A model generated the notes under the pieces. It had not been told where the DNA came from and made no database searches. It worked only from the letters and a program-made list of their open reading frames with translations. Of a DNA stretch of 64,000 nucleotides, positions 36,114 to 44,028 are shown piece after piece. Source of the stretch: Iamia sp963728655. Lineage in GTDB: Bacteria; Actinomycetota; Acidimicrobiia; Acidimicrobiales; Iamiaceae. The stretch covers positions 372,001 through 436,000 of the forward strand of contig CAVSLD010000002.1 in NCBI GenBank assembly GCA_963728655.1. Direction: 5' to 3'. The translations under genes and the position numbers were made by a program. Numbering within the stretch: the first letter of the stretch is position 1; each line of letters opens with the position of its first letter.

Positions 36114-36728
36114 TCAGCCCCGGTGGGGGAGGAGGCGGCCCTCGTCGTCGAGGTGGAAGGCCAGGCCGTCGAGGTCGGCTGCGGGCCGGCCCACCGTGGC
36201 CTCCGGCTGGGCCGGGGTCCCCACCAGGACCCAGCCCAGCAGCTCGTCGTCGGGCTCCAGGTCGAACATGTCGACGAGCAGCGGCCCGGAGCGGAACGGC
36301 ACGCTCTTCCACATGGCCCCGAAGCCGAGGGCGTGGGCGGCCAGCACCAGGCCGAAGCCGGTGCACGCGGCCGAGGCGACCTGCTCCCAGCGCTCGACCT
36401 TGGCCGGGCGGGGGGTGGCCACCACGGCCACGAGGGTGGGGGCCACGAAGGCCTTGGACCGCAGCTTCTCCCGGCGGGCGGCGGGGAGGTCCGGGTCCTG
36501 GGCCCGGCCGCCGTCCTCGAGGGCGTCGGCGAAGCGCTCGCGGGCGTCGCCGTCCACGACGACGAAGCGCCAGGGGCGGAGCCGGCCGTGGTCCGGGGCC
36601 GTGGCCGCGGCCTGGAGCAGGAGGTCGAGCTCGGTCGCGTCGGGCCCGGGGGCGACGAGGGCCGCGGTGCTGCGACGATCGAGGAGGGTGCCGAGGACCT
36701 CGACACCGCCAGGGGGGACAGGGCTCAT
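36114..36728 (-). CDS. Nitroreductase-family flavoprotein
   Basis: 204 residues. LDRRSTAALVAPGPD is the FMN-binding opening, LLLQAAATAPDHGRLRPWRFVVV the central helix and strand, and HALGFGAMWKSVPFRS the C-terminal part. Most like the RutE/YdjA single-domain subgroup of FMN-dependent NAD(P)H oxidoreductases. Substrate unknown. 43 bases upstream of the thiolase start on the same strand. Confidence 0.85.
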   Translation of the reverse strand: MSPVPPGGVEVLGTLLDRRSTAALVAPGPDATELDLLLQAAATAPDHGRLRPWRFVVVDGDARERFADALEDGGRAQDPDLPAARREKLRSKAFVAPTLVAVVATPRPAKVERWEQVASAACTGFGLVLAAHALGFGAMWKSVPFRSGPLLVDMFDLEPDDELLGWVLVGTPAQPEATVGRPAADLDGLAFHLDDEGRLLPHRG

Positions 36729-36794
36729 GGCCGGCTCCGGGGGGTGTGTGAGGGGAGCCTAACGGCGGGGCCTGCGGCTCCCGCCCGGAGCCGG

Positions 36795-36962
36795 TCAGGC
36801 CGCGGTGCGGTGGTGGGCGTCGGCGTCCAGGCGGGCCTGGGCCCGAGCCAGGGCGGCGCGGGCCTTGGCCAGGCCCCGACGGCCGCTCTCGATGGTGGCG
36901 GCGTCGAGGCGCCAGTCGTCGTCGGCCGACGGGGTGGGGATGAGGTCGAGCTGTCGTGCCAT
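36795..36962 (-). CDS. Small 55-residue helical protein, unknown
   Basis: Starts MARQLDLIPTPSADDDWRLD and ends in HHRTAA; the middle (ESGRRGLAKARAALA) is a strongly predicted amphipathic helix. Supported by a well-placed promoter: CATACT 7 bases before the ATG and an upstream TGTCACACCCCCTC element shared with two other genes, which resembles a DNA-damage promoter. Function not known. Confidence 0.65.
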   Translation of the reverse strand: MARQLDLIPTPSADDDWRLDAATIESGRRGLAKARAALARAQARLDADAHHRTAA

Positions 36963-36968
36963 GTCCTC

Positions 36969-36990
36969 AGTATGCGGAGGGGGTGTGACA
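36969..36990 (-). promoter_or_regulatory. PafBC/RecA-NDp-like promoter, copy 3
   Basis: Minus strand TGTCACACCCCCTC, 2 bases, CATACT. The ATG of the 55-residue protein follows after 6 bases, so the message is essentially leaderless. Confidence 0.6.
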
Positions 36991-37029
36991 GCGAGACGAG
37001 GCCCTGGTCAGAGGGGGTCAGGGGGGGCC

Positions 37030-38421
37030 TCAGACGGGGGCGCCGGGGGCCACGAGGGGCCAGGGGCAGCTGCGCTCCACCACGGCGGCCAGGTCGAGGA
37101 GGAGGGCGTCCTCGTGGTGGCGCCCGATGACCTGCATCCCGACGGGCAGGCCGTCGAGGGGCTCGACGGGGATGGAGATGGCGGGGTTGCCCGAGATGTT
37201 GGCCGGGATGGTGAGGGCGCCGTTGTTGCCCAGCTCCACCTTCTGGCCCGCCACACGGGTGTTGGTGCTGATGTGGGCGGGGAAGGCGACGTCGGGGTTG
37301 GTGGCGCAGATCACCAGGTCGACCTGGTCGAAGATGTCGGCCATGGCCTCGTTGGCCATGGTGCGGGCCGCCTCGCCCCGGGCGTTGACCTCGAGGTCGA
37401 CGGTGCCGTCGGCCATCTCCAGCCCGAAGGCGATCTCCTGGGTGAGCTCCTCCTTGCACTCGGGCCACAGGTCGCCCAGCTCCATGCGGAGGCCCACCAT
37501 GTTGGCCAGGGCCCACGCCAGGTCGAGCGGCGGGAGCGTGATGGCCACGTCGACCACGGTGAGCCCGGCGTCGCGGACCAGGGCCTCGGCCGCGGTCAGC
37601 ACCCGCTCCTGGACCCCGTCGGCGACCACCGCGGCGCCCAGGGTGGGGGCGACCGCGACCCGCAGGCCCTTCAGGTCGTGGGTGCCGAGGTCGCGCTCCC
37701 AGCCCTCGACCCGGGGCAGCGAGTAGGGGTCGCGGGCGTCGAAGCCGGTGGTGACGTCGTACCAGCGGGCCACGTCGCGCACCGAGCGGGCCTGGCAGCC
37801 GGCGACCACGGTCATGGGGTGGATGAGCGTGCGCGGGCCCCGGGGGATGCGACCCGCGGTGCCCTTCATGCCGACCAGGCCGTTGAACCCGGCCGGGATG
37901 CGGATGGACCCCCCGCCGTCGCCCCCGCTGGCGATGGAGACGAGGCCGCCGGCCACCGCGGCCGACGAGCCCCCCGAGGACCCGCCGGCCGTCCTCCCGT
38001 GCTCCCAGGGGTTGTGGGTGATGCCGTTGGCCTTGGTGACCGACACGTTGAGCCCGCCGAACTCGCTGGCCGTGGTCTGGCCCACGAGGGTGGCGCCACC
38101 GGCGCGGCGGAGGCGCTCGACCATGGTGGTGGTGTGGGTGGCGACGCGGTCGGCGAACACCAGCGACGCCTCGGTGTGGGGCCACCCCTCCACCTCCTGG
38201 AGCTGCTTGATGCCGACCGGGACCCCCCCGAACGGCAGTGACGTGTCGGCCGTGGCGGCCGCCGCCCGCGCCCCCTCCTCGTCGACGTGGCAGAAGGCGT
38301 CGAGGGTGGACCCCTCGATGGCGGCGAGGGTGGCCTCCAGCTCCTCGGTGGGGGTTCGCTCGCCGGCGCGGAACGCCTCCACCAGCGAGCACGCGTCTCC
38401 GGACCAGGGGGCATCGACCAT
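37030..38421 (-). CDS. Amidase (amidase signature family)
   Basis: 463 residues. The Ser-cisSer-Lys triad is present: Lys in GVPVGIKQLQEV, and the Ser pair in AGGSSGGSSAAVAGG. Also GFNGLVGMKGT and PVGMQVIGR near the C-terminus. Hydrolyses amide bonds; could be an aryl/acyl amidase or an indoleacetamide-type enzyme. The linker HMVDAP start is short, so no GatA role is implied: no GatB/GatC neighbours. A perfect 19-bp palindrome sits 5 bases before the ATG. Confidence 0.9.
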   Translation of the reverse strand: MVDAPWSGDACSLVEAFRAGERTPTEELEATLAAIEGSTLDAFCHVDEEGARAAAATADTSLPFGGVPVGIKQLQEVEGWPHTEASLVFADRVATHTTTMVERLRRAGGATLVGQTTASEFGGLNVSVTKANGITHNPWEHGRTAGGSSGGSSAAVAGGLVSIASGGDGGGSIRIPAGFNGLVGMKGTAGRIPRGPRTLIHPMTVVAGCQARSVRDVARWYDVTTGFDARDPYSLPRVEGWERDLGTHDLKGLRVAVAPTLGAAVVADGVQERVLTAAEALVRDAGLTVVDVAITLPPLDLAWALANMVGLRMELGDLWPECKEELTQEIAFGLEMADGTVDLEVNARGEAARTMANEAMADIFDQVDLVICATNPDVAFPAHISTNTRVAGQKVELGNNGALTIPANISGNPAISIPVEPLDGLPVGMQVIGRHHEDALLLDLAAVVERSCPWPLVAPGAPV

Positions 38422-38426
38422 GGACA

Positions 38427-38445
38427 GAGTGTGCCAGGCACACTC
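38427..38445. promoter_or_regulatory. Perfect 19-bp palindrome, probable operator of the amidase gene
   Basis: GAGTGTGCCAGGCACACTC, two 9-base arms around one central A, 5 bases upstream of the amidase ATG and 16 bases after the Dabb stop. A one-base centre cannot form a hairpin loop, so a protein-binding operator (TetR/GntR-like) is likelier than a terminator. Confidence 0.65.
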
Positions 38446-38461
38446 CGTCCACCTGGTCCGG

Positions 38462-38758
38462 TCAGGTGGCGGGGACCTGGATGCGCAGGCGGGAGGGGCT
38501 GATGGGCTCGAGCAGGTCGCGCACCACCGCCTGGTGGGCGGGGTGGGCGATGTAGGTGGCCAGGTCCTCGGGTGAGGCGAAGCGGGCCACGATGGCCACC
38601 TCGGCGTTGCCCTCGGCCAGGCCCAGGTCGCGGCCCACCTGGTACTCGCCGATCTCGGGGATCTCGGCCGGCAGGGCGCGCAGCCCGTCGACGAGGGCCT
38701 CCACCCGCTCCTCGGCGGTCCCCTCGGCGATGGTCACCAGGACGACGTGGGTCAGCAC
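38462..38758 (-). CDS. Dabb (stress-responsive A/B barrel) domain protein
   Basis: 98 residues from GTG 38758. LTHVVLVTIAEGTAEERVEAL, GEYQVGRDLGL, and IAHPAHQAVVRDLLEPI are Dabb family features; these ferredoxin-like dimers bind small hydrophobic molecules. TACCGT just upstream of the GTG gives a leaderless promoter. 44 bases downstream of the SDR gene... its own promoter suggests separate control. Confidence 0.85.
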   Translation of the reverse strand: MLTHVVLVTIAEGTAEERVEALVDGLRALPAEIPEIGEYQVGRDLGLAEGNAEVAIVARFASPEDLATYIAHPAHQAVVRDLLEPISPSRLRIQVPAT

Positions 38759-38805
38759 CGCGCCGACGGTAGCGGTCCGGACGGCGCCGCCCCCGGGGGG
38801 ATCCG

Positions 38806-39561
38806 CTACTGGAGGCCGCGGCTGGCGCCACCGTCGACCGGGATGGCCGCGCCGGTCACGAAGCGGGCCGCGTCCGAGCACAGGAAGGCCACCACCCGGC
38901 CGAAGTCCTCGGCCCGGCCCACGGCCCGCACCGGCACGTTCTCGGCCACCGCCGCGGCCGCGTCCTCGGTGTCGCCGTAGAGCTGGCGGAACCGCTCGGT
39001 GGCGTGGATGCCGGGCTGGACGGAGTTGACGGTGACGCCCTGGGGGGCGACCTCGAGGGCGAGGGTCTTCAAGAAGCCGGTGACGCCGGCCCGGGCCGTG
39101 TTGGACAGGATCAGGGTGGGGATGGGCTGGCGCACCGACGCCGAGGTGATGGCGACCACGCGTCCCCAACCCCGGTCGGCCATGGCCGGCACCGCGGCCT
39201 GGCACATGGCCACCGTGGAGAGCAGGTTGAGCTGGAGGGCGGGCATGTAGGCCTCCAGCGGGGTGGAGGCGAAGGTGCCCGACGGGGGGCCGCCGGCGTT
39301 GGGCACCAGGACGTCGATGCGGCCCAGGGCGTCCTCGGCGTCGTCGACGAACGCGGTCGCCCCCTCGGGGGTCGACACGTCGGCCACCAGGGGCACCGCG
39401 TCGGCCCCCAGGCCGGCCGCGGCCCGCTCCACGCGGGCCCGGTCGCGCCCGCAGACGGCCACCGCCACCCCCTCGGCCGCGAGGGCCCGGGCCACCCCCA
39501 GGCCGAGGCCCCCCGAGCCCCCCGCCACCGCTGCCGTACGCCCTTCCAGCCCCAGGTCCAT
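38806..39561 (-). CDS. Short-chain dehydrogenase/reductase lacking the YxxxK motif
   Basis: 251 residues. Rossmann motif AAVAGGSGGLGLGVA, DVLVPNAGG (NAG), and AITSASV are present. At the usual YxxxK position the sequence reads IPTLILSNTARAG, so the catalytic Tyr and Lys are not where expected; FabG-like homologues with SNxAR also exist. C-terminal FVTGAAIPVDGGASRG is typical. Activity is therefore uncertain. ATG 39561. Confidence 0.82.
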   Translation of the reverse strand: MDLGLEGRTAAVAGGSGGLGLGVARALAAEGVAVAVCGRDRARVERAAAGLGADAVPLVADVSTPEGATAFVDDAEDALGRIDVLVPNAGGPPSGTFASTPLEAYMPALQLNLLSTVAMCQAAVPAMADRGWGRVVAITSASVRQPIPTLILSNTARAGVTGFLKTLALEVAPQGVTVNSVQPGIHATERFRQLYGDTEDAAAAVAENVPVRAVGRAEDFGRVVAFLCSDAARFVTGAAIPVDGGASRGLQ

Positions 39562-39635
39562 GGCGTGACGGTACCCCTGGTCCGGGCGGTGTGCCCGGAC
39601 CGTGGGCCGGTCCCGCCGCAATAGGGTCGGGGCCC

Positions 39636-40436
39636 ATGGACCCCCTGCCCTTCCTCGGCCTGGAGGCCACCCACAACCCCCACCGCTGGTACCTGCCGGT
39701 CACCCCCCACCTCTGCACCGGCCACCAGTTCCTCTTCGGCGGGTGCGGGCTGGGTGCCGCCATCGAGGCCCTGGAGCGCACCACCGACCGGCCCCTCATC
39801 TGGGCCACGGCCCAGTACCTGTCCTACGCCCGCCCGCCGTCGACGATGGACATCGACGTCACCGTGCCGGTGAGCGGCTCGACGGTCAGCCAGGCCCGGG
39901 CCGTCGCCCACGTGGGCGACGACGAGATCCTCACCGTCAACGCCGCCCTCGGCCACCGGGACCTGCGGTACCGGGGCCAGTTCGTCGAGATGCCCGACGT
40001 GCCCCCGCCCGCCGACTGCGCACCGCGGCCGTCGCGCCTCCGCCACGACACCGACAGCATCATGTCCCGCATCGACCTGCGCCTGGCCCGGGGACGTCAG
40101 ATCGAGGGGTTCGACGGCGTGCCCCTCCCCGAGGGCCGCTCCGCGCTGTGGGCCCGCATGGCCGACCTGCCCGAGACCACCGCGGCCAAGCTGGCCGTCC
40201 TCGGCGACTACGTCCCCTTCGGCACCAGCCAGGCCCTGGGCCGCGACGTCGGCGGCAACAGCCTCGACAACACCCTCCGCGTGGTGCGCCTGGTCCCCAG
40301 CGAGTGGGTGCTCGTCGACATCGAGGTCCAGGCCCTCGAGCGCGGGTTCGGCCACGGGCGGGTGCACCTGTGGGCCCAGGACGGCACCCTCCTGGCCACC
40401 GCCTCCCAGTCGACCATCGCCCGCACCTGGGACTAG
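39636..40436 (+). CDS. Acyl-CoA thioesterase, TesB-like double hotdog
   Basis: 266 residues with two hotdog domains: N-terminal HQFLFGGCGLGAAIEALE and TAQYLSYARPP, and C-terminal LVDIEVQALERGFGHGRVHLWAQDG. Hydrolyses acyl-CoA to free acid and CoA. TAGGGT lies 10 bases before the ATG (leaderless). It diverges from the SDR gene and is followed by another SDR on the same strand. Confidence 0.87.
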   Translation: MDPLPFLGLEATHNPHRWYLPVTPHLCTGHQFLFGGCGLGAAIEALERTTDRPLIWATAQYLSYARPPSTMDIDVTVPVSGSTVSQARAVAHVGDDEILTVNAALGHRDLRYRGQFVEMPDVPPPADCAPRPSRLRHDTDSIMSRIDLRLARGRQIEGFDGVPLPEGRSALWARMADLPETTAAKLAVLGDYVPFGTSQALGRDVGGNSLDNTLRVVRLVPSEWVLVDIEVQALERGFGHGRVHLWAQDGTLLATASQSTIARTWD

Positions 40437-40476
40437 CACCGCCGCCGTCCCGGGTGCCGCCGTACGCTCGGCGCCC

Positions 40477-41293
40477 ATGGCCCTCCCCGCACCCGCCGCC
40501 GACCGCACCGCCCTCGTCACCGGGGCGTCCTCCGGCATCGGCATCGAGATCGCCCGCGACCTGGCCCGGCGGGGCCACGGCGTCACCCTGGTGGCCCGGC
40601 GCGAGGACCGCCTCGTCGAGCCTGGCCGAGGAGCTGGCCGGCGCCCACGGGGTGCGGGCCGAGGTGCTGGGCGTCGACCTGGCCGACGCCGAGGCGCGCG
40701 CCGCCCTGCCCGGTGCGGTGGAGGCACGGGGGCTCACGGTGGACGTCCTGGTCAACAACGCCGGGCTCACCACGACGGGCCCGGTGCACCGCGGCGACGT
40801 GGACGCCGAGCTGCGCATGGTGCGCGTCGACGTGGAGGCCGTCGTGGACCTCACCACCCGGTTCCTGCCCGCCATGGTCGAGCGGGGCCGGGGGGCGGTG
40901 CTCAACGTGGCCTCCGTGGCCGCCTTCCAGCCCCTGCCCGGCCAGGCCGGCTACGGCGGGGCCAAGGCGTTCGTGCTGGCCTACACCCAGGCGGTGGCCA
41001 CCGAGCTGAGGGGCACCGGCGTGTGGGCCTCGGCCCTCTGCCCCGGCCCGGTGCGCACCGGCTTCGGCGAGGCCGGCGGGCTCGACGCCGAGGAGTCCGA
41101 GGCGGCCCTGCCCTCGTTCATGTGGGTCGAGGCGGCCGAGGTGGCCCGGGCCGGCGTCGCCGGGCTGGACAAGGGGCGGACGGTGACGATCCCCGGTCCC
41201 GCCAACCTGGTCGGCGCCTACGCCGGCCGCCTGGCACCCAAGTCGCTCCTCCTCCCCCTGCTGGCCCGCCAGCACCCCGCCCTGCGGGACTGA
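40477..41293 (+). CDS. Short-chain dehydrogenase/reductase, frameshifted
   Basis: N-terminal part ALVTGASSGIGIEIARDLA is in one frame up to about 40615; the rest (LAEELAGAHGVRAEV, VLVNNAGLTT, GYGGAKAFVLAYTQAVA with YxxxK) follows in the +1 frame to the stop at 41293. One extra base (probably G in GTCGAGCCTG) explains it. Intact length is about 272 residues. Predicted NAD(P)-dependent oxidoreductase of fatty or alcohol substrates. Upstream TACGCT acts as -10. Confidence 0.82.
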
Positions 41294-41338
41294 GGCGCGG
41301 TCGGCCCGCCCCGGGCCCGGGTGGCTACGGTCGCCGTC

Positions 41339-42298
41339 ATGCAGCGCTACGGCATGACCATCCCCTTCGACGGCATCCCGCTGCACGCGCAGCGCGACGC
41401 CGTGGCCGAGCTGGCCGACCTCGGCTACACCGACGTCTGGTCGTCGGAGGCCGACGGGGCCGACGGCTTCACCCCCCTGGCCCTGGCCTCGGTCTGGGCC
41501 CCGACGCTCCGACTGGGCAGCGCCATCGTCCCCGCCTTCACGCGGGGCCCGGCGACGCTGGCCCAGTGCGTGGGCGCCCTGGCCGACGCCGCCCCCGGCC
41601 GGGTGGCCTTCGGCATCGGCACGTCGTCGAACGTCATCGTCGAGCGGTGGAACGACATCGCCTTCGACGAGCCCTACAAGAAGGTGCGCGACACCGTGCG
41701 GTTCCTGCGCACGGCCCTCACCGGCGAGAAGGTGAAGGAGTCCTACGACACCTTCGAGGTGCAGGGGTTCCGGCTGGGGCGGGTGCCCGAGGAGCAGCCT
41801 CGGATCCTGGTGGCCGCCCTCCGGGAGGGGATGCTGCGCCTGGCCGGGCGCGAGGGCGACGGCGCCATCGTCAACTGGCTCTCGGCCGACGACGTGCGCA
41901 CCGTCGCCCCCCACGTCCACGCCGGGGGCGAGGGCAAGGAGGTGGTGGCCCGCATCTTCGTGGCCCCATCGACCGACACCGACACCGTGCGGGGCATGGG
42001 CCGCTTCGCCATCGCCGCCTACCTCAACGTGCCCGTCTACGCCGCGTTCCACGAGTGGGTGGGGCGGGGCGAGGTGCTGGCGCCGATGTGGGACGCCTGG
42101 CAGGCCGGCGATCGCAAGGCGGCCATGGCCGCCATCCCCGACGCGGTGGTCGACCAGCTGATCGTCCACGGCTCCCCCGAGGAGTGCCGCGAGCACATCG
42201 ACCGCTACGTCGAGGCCGGCATCACCTGCCCCGCCCTGGCCGTGCTGCCCTTCGGGCTGGACCCGGTCCAGGCGGCGCGGGACCTGGCCCCCCGCTGA
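41339..42298 (+). CDS. LLM-class (luciferase-like, F420 or FMN) oxidoreductase
   Basis: 319 residues starting MQRYGMTIPFDG. TIM barrel with VWSSEADGADGFTPLAL, LGSAIVPAFTRGPATLAQ, RVAFGIGTSSNVIVERWN and EECREHIDRYVEAGITCPAL. In actinobacteria such enzymes often use F420. TACGGT 7-12 bases before the ATG at 41339; the GTG at 41321 is less likely. Substrate unknown. Followed by a HAD phosphatase with its own promoter. Confidence 0.88.
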   Translation: MQRYGMTIPFDGIPLHAQRDAVAELADLGYTDVWSSEADGADGFTPLALASVWAPTLRLGSAIVPAFTRGPATLAQCVGALADAAPGRVAFGIGTSSNVIVERWNDIAFDEPYKKVRDTVRFLRTALTGEKVKESYDTFEVQGFRLGRVPEEQPRILVAALREGMLRLAGREGDGAIVNWLSADDVRTVAPHVHAGGEGKEVVARIFVAPSTDTDTVRGMGRFAIAAYLNVPVYAAFHEWVGRGEVLAPMWDAWQAGDRKAAMAAIPDAVVDQLIVHGSPEECREHIDRYVEAGITCPALAVLPFGLDPVQAARDLAPR

Positions 42299-42345
42299 CC
42301 GTCCCGCCCGGGCCGGCGCCGGGAGGGGCTCGCTACCCTCGACCC

Positions 42346-43023
42346 GTGCCCGTCGCGCCCACCCTGCCGTCGTCGCCCACCGCGGTGCTCTTCGACCTCG
42401 ACGGGACCCTGTGCGACTCGGAGGCGGGCATCGTCGAGCACCTGGCCGCGGCGCACGTCACCCTCGGCCTCCCGGTCCCGGACCCCGAGGTGCTGCGCAG
42501 CTGCGTGGGCCCCCCGTGGTTCGAGTCCTTCCCGCGGATCGGCGTGCCGCCGGACCAGGTCGTCCCCCTCATCGAGGCCTACCGGGCCACCTACGACCAG
42601 GTCGCGCCGGAGCTGGCCGTCCCCTTCCCCGGCGTCGCCGCGGCCCTGGAGCGCCTGCACGGCGAGGGCCTCCCCCTCGCCGTCGCCACCTCGAAGCCCC
42701 AGCACCTGGCCCACCGGATCGTGGTCGAGGGTCCGTTGGGTCGGTGGTTCGGCGAGGTGGTGGGGGCCGACCCCGTCGCCGGTCGCCACACCAAGGCCGA
42801 CGTCGTCGGCGCCGTGCTCACCGCCCTCGACGGCATCGACGCCGCCGGGGTGGTGATGGTGGGCGACCGCCTCCACGACGTGCACGGGGCCGCCGCCCAC
42901 GGCGTCGCCACCGTGGGTGTGGCGTGGGGCGCGGCACCGCCCGGCGAGCTGGAGGAGGCCGGGGCCGCCGCGGTGGTGGCGACCCCGGAGGACCTCGTCG
43001 CGCTGCTGCTGGGGGCGGCCTGA
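42346..43023 (+). CDS. HAD-family hydrolase (phosphoglycolate phosphatase-like)
   Basis: 225 residues from GTG 42346. Motif I VLFDLDGTLCDSEAG (nucleophile Asp), motif II VATSKP, motif III region RHTKADVVGAV with lysine, and motif IV VMVGDRLHDVHGA. Alpha-helical cap after motif I as in Gph/PGMB. Likely dephosphorylates a small phosphoester. TACCCT precedes the GTG. Ends 3 bases before the convergent fabI stop. Confidence 0.88.
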   Translation: MPVAPTLPSSPTAVLFDLDGTLCDSEAGIVEHLAAAHVTLGLPVPDPEVLRSCVGPPWFESFPRIGVPPDQVVPLIEAYRATYDQVAPELAVPFPGVAAALERLHGEGLPLAVATSKPQHLAHRIVVEGPLGRWFGEVVGADPVAGRHTKADVVGAVLTALDGIDAAGVVMVGDRLHDVHGAAAHGVATVGVAWGAAPPGELEEAGAAAVVATPEDLVALLLGAA

Positions 43024-43026
43024 GCC

Positions 43027-43797
43027 TCAGGCGCCGATGGCGTGGGCTCCGCCGTCGACGTGGAGGATCTCGCCGGTCGTGGCCGGGAGCCAGTCCGAGA
43101 GCAGGGTCACGACCGAGCGGGCCACGGGCTCGGCGTCGCCGGTGTCCCAGCCCAGCGGGGCCCGGGCCGGCCAGGGCTCGGCCAGCGCGTCGAAGCCGGG
43201 GATGCTCCGGGCCGCGACGGTGCGCAGCGGGCCGGCGGCCACCAGGTTGACCCGGATGCCGTCGGGGCCGAGGTCGCGGGCCAGGTACCGGGAGGCCGAC
43301 TCCAGGCCGGCCTTGGCGACGCCCATCCAGTCGTAGGCGGGCCAGGCCACCGAGGCGTCGAAGTCGAGGCCCACCACCGAGGACCCCCGTCCCAGGAGCG
43401 GGCGCACGGCTCGGGCCAGGGCGGCGAAGGAGTAGGTCGAGACCTGCAGGGCGGTGGCCACCTCGTCCCAGCCGGCGCCGAGCAGGCCGTCGGGGTGGCC
43501 CAGGCAGCCCTCGGGGGCGAAGCCGACGGCGTGGACGAGGCCGTCGAGGCGGTCCCACCGCTCACCCAGGGCAGGGGCCAGGGCCGCGAGGTGGTCCTCG
43601 TCGGTGACGTCGAGCTCGAGCACGTCGACCGGGGTGGGGAGGCGGCGCGCGGCCCGCTGGGTGACCGAGTGGGCCCGGCCGAAGGAGGTCAGCACCACCT
43701 CGGCGCCCTGCTCCTGGGCCAGACGGGCGCAGGTGAAGGCGATCGAGGCGGGGGTGAGCACGCCGGTGACGAGGACGGTGCGGTCAGCGAGGAGCAC
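43027..43797 (-). CDS. fabI: Enoyl-ACP reductase, FabI/InhA type
   Basis: 256 residues from GTG 43797. It reduces the enoyl-ACP double bond, last step of the FAS II cycle, with NADH. Features: VLVTGVLTPASIAFTCARL (FabI-type extended glycine motif), VHAVGFAPEG, and the FabI signature Y-x6-K in YDWMGVAKAGLES. C-terminal GEILHVDGGAHAIG. Likely target of the isoniazid/triclosan class. Separated by 231 bases with three repeat elements from the rest of the fab cluster, which it follows on the same strand. Confidence 0.9.
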   Translation of the reverse strand: MLLADRTVLVTGVLTPASIAFTCARLAQEQGAEVVLTSFGRAHSVTQRAARRLPTPVDVLELDVTDEDHLAALAPALGERWDRLDGLVHAVGFAPEGCLGHPDGLLGAGWDEVATALQVSTYSFAALARAVRPLLGRGSSVVGLDFDASVAWPAYDWMGVAKAGLESASRYLARDLGPDGIRVNLVAAGPLRTVAARSIPGFDALAEPWPARAPLGWDTGDAEPVARSVVTLLSDWLPATTGEILHVDGGAHAIGA

Positions 43798-43858
43798 GGG
43801 GTGGGGCCTTCCGGTGGGGCGGGGGAGACGAGGACGGCTCCCGGTGGTGCGTCGGGCA

Positions 43859-43985
43859 CCGAATCGACAGCGAATCGGCGGCGTCACCGCGGCGGCGACG
43901 GATCGTGGCCCTCGCCCCACGGACCGTGGGCCAGCGAATCGACAGCGAATCGCTCGCCGGGGCCCAGCGAATCGACAGCGAATCG
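43859..43985 (+). repeat. Intergenic 11-bp-phased octamer element, three copies
   Basis: Octamers at 43859/43870, 43934/43945 and 43967/43978, each pair 11 bases apart; the last two pairs are 33 bases apart with the same 14-base inter-pair spacer type as at 28.33 kb. The region fills the gap between the accD-like stop and the fabI start. Confidence 0.88.
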
Positions 43986-44028
43986 ACATCCCAGGCGCTG
44001 ACCAGGGGCGATGGGCGTCGAGGGGGGC

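Noticed and set aside
37030..38421. GatA subunit of Asp/Glu-tRNA amidotransferase
   Set aside because: Shares the amidase signature, but there are no gatB/gatC neighbours and a dedicated palindromic operator suggests a separately regulated catabolic amidase.
42515..42535. tRNA T-arm-like GGTTCGAGTCC
   Set aside because: It is inside the HAD phosphatase coding region and has no matching acceptor or anticodon stems.
12380..43985. CRISPR array from repeated GCGAATCG units
   Set aside because: Units are 8 bases with 3-base gaps, scattered over five loci; no spacers of 25-40 bases and no cas genes.
10508..43989. GDSLSIRW-like protein motif in several open frames
   Set aside because: It is only the translation of the octamer element on the minus strand; those frames overlap real genes on other frames and have no domain support, apart from the lipoprotein end at 28361.
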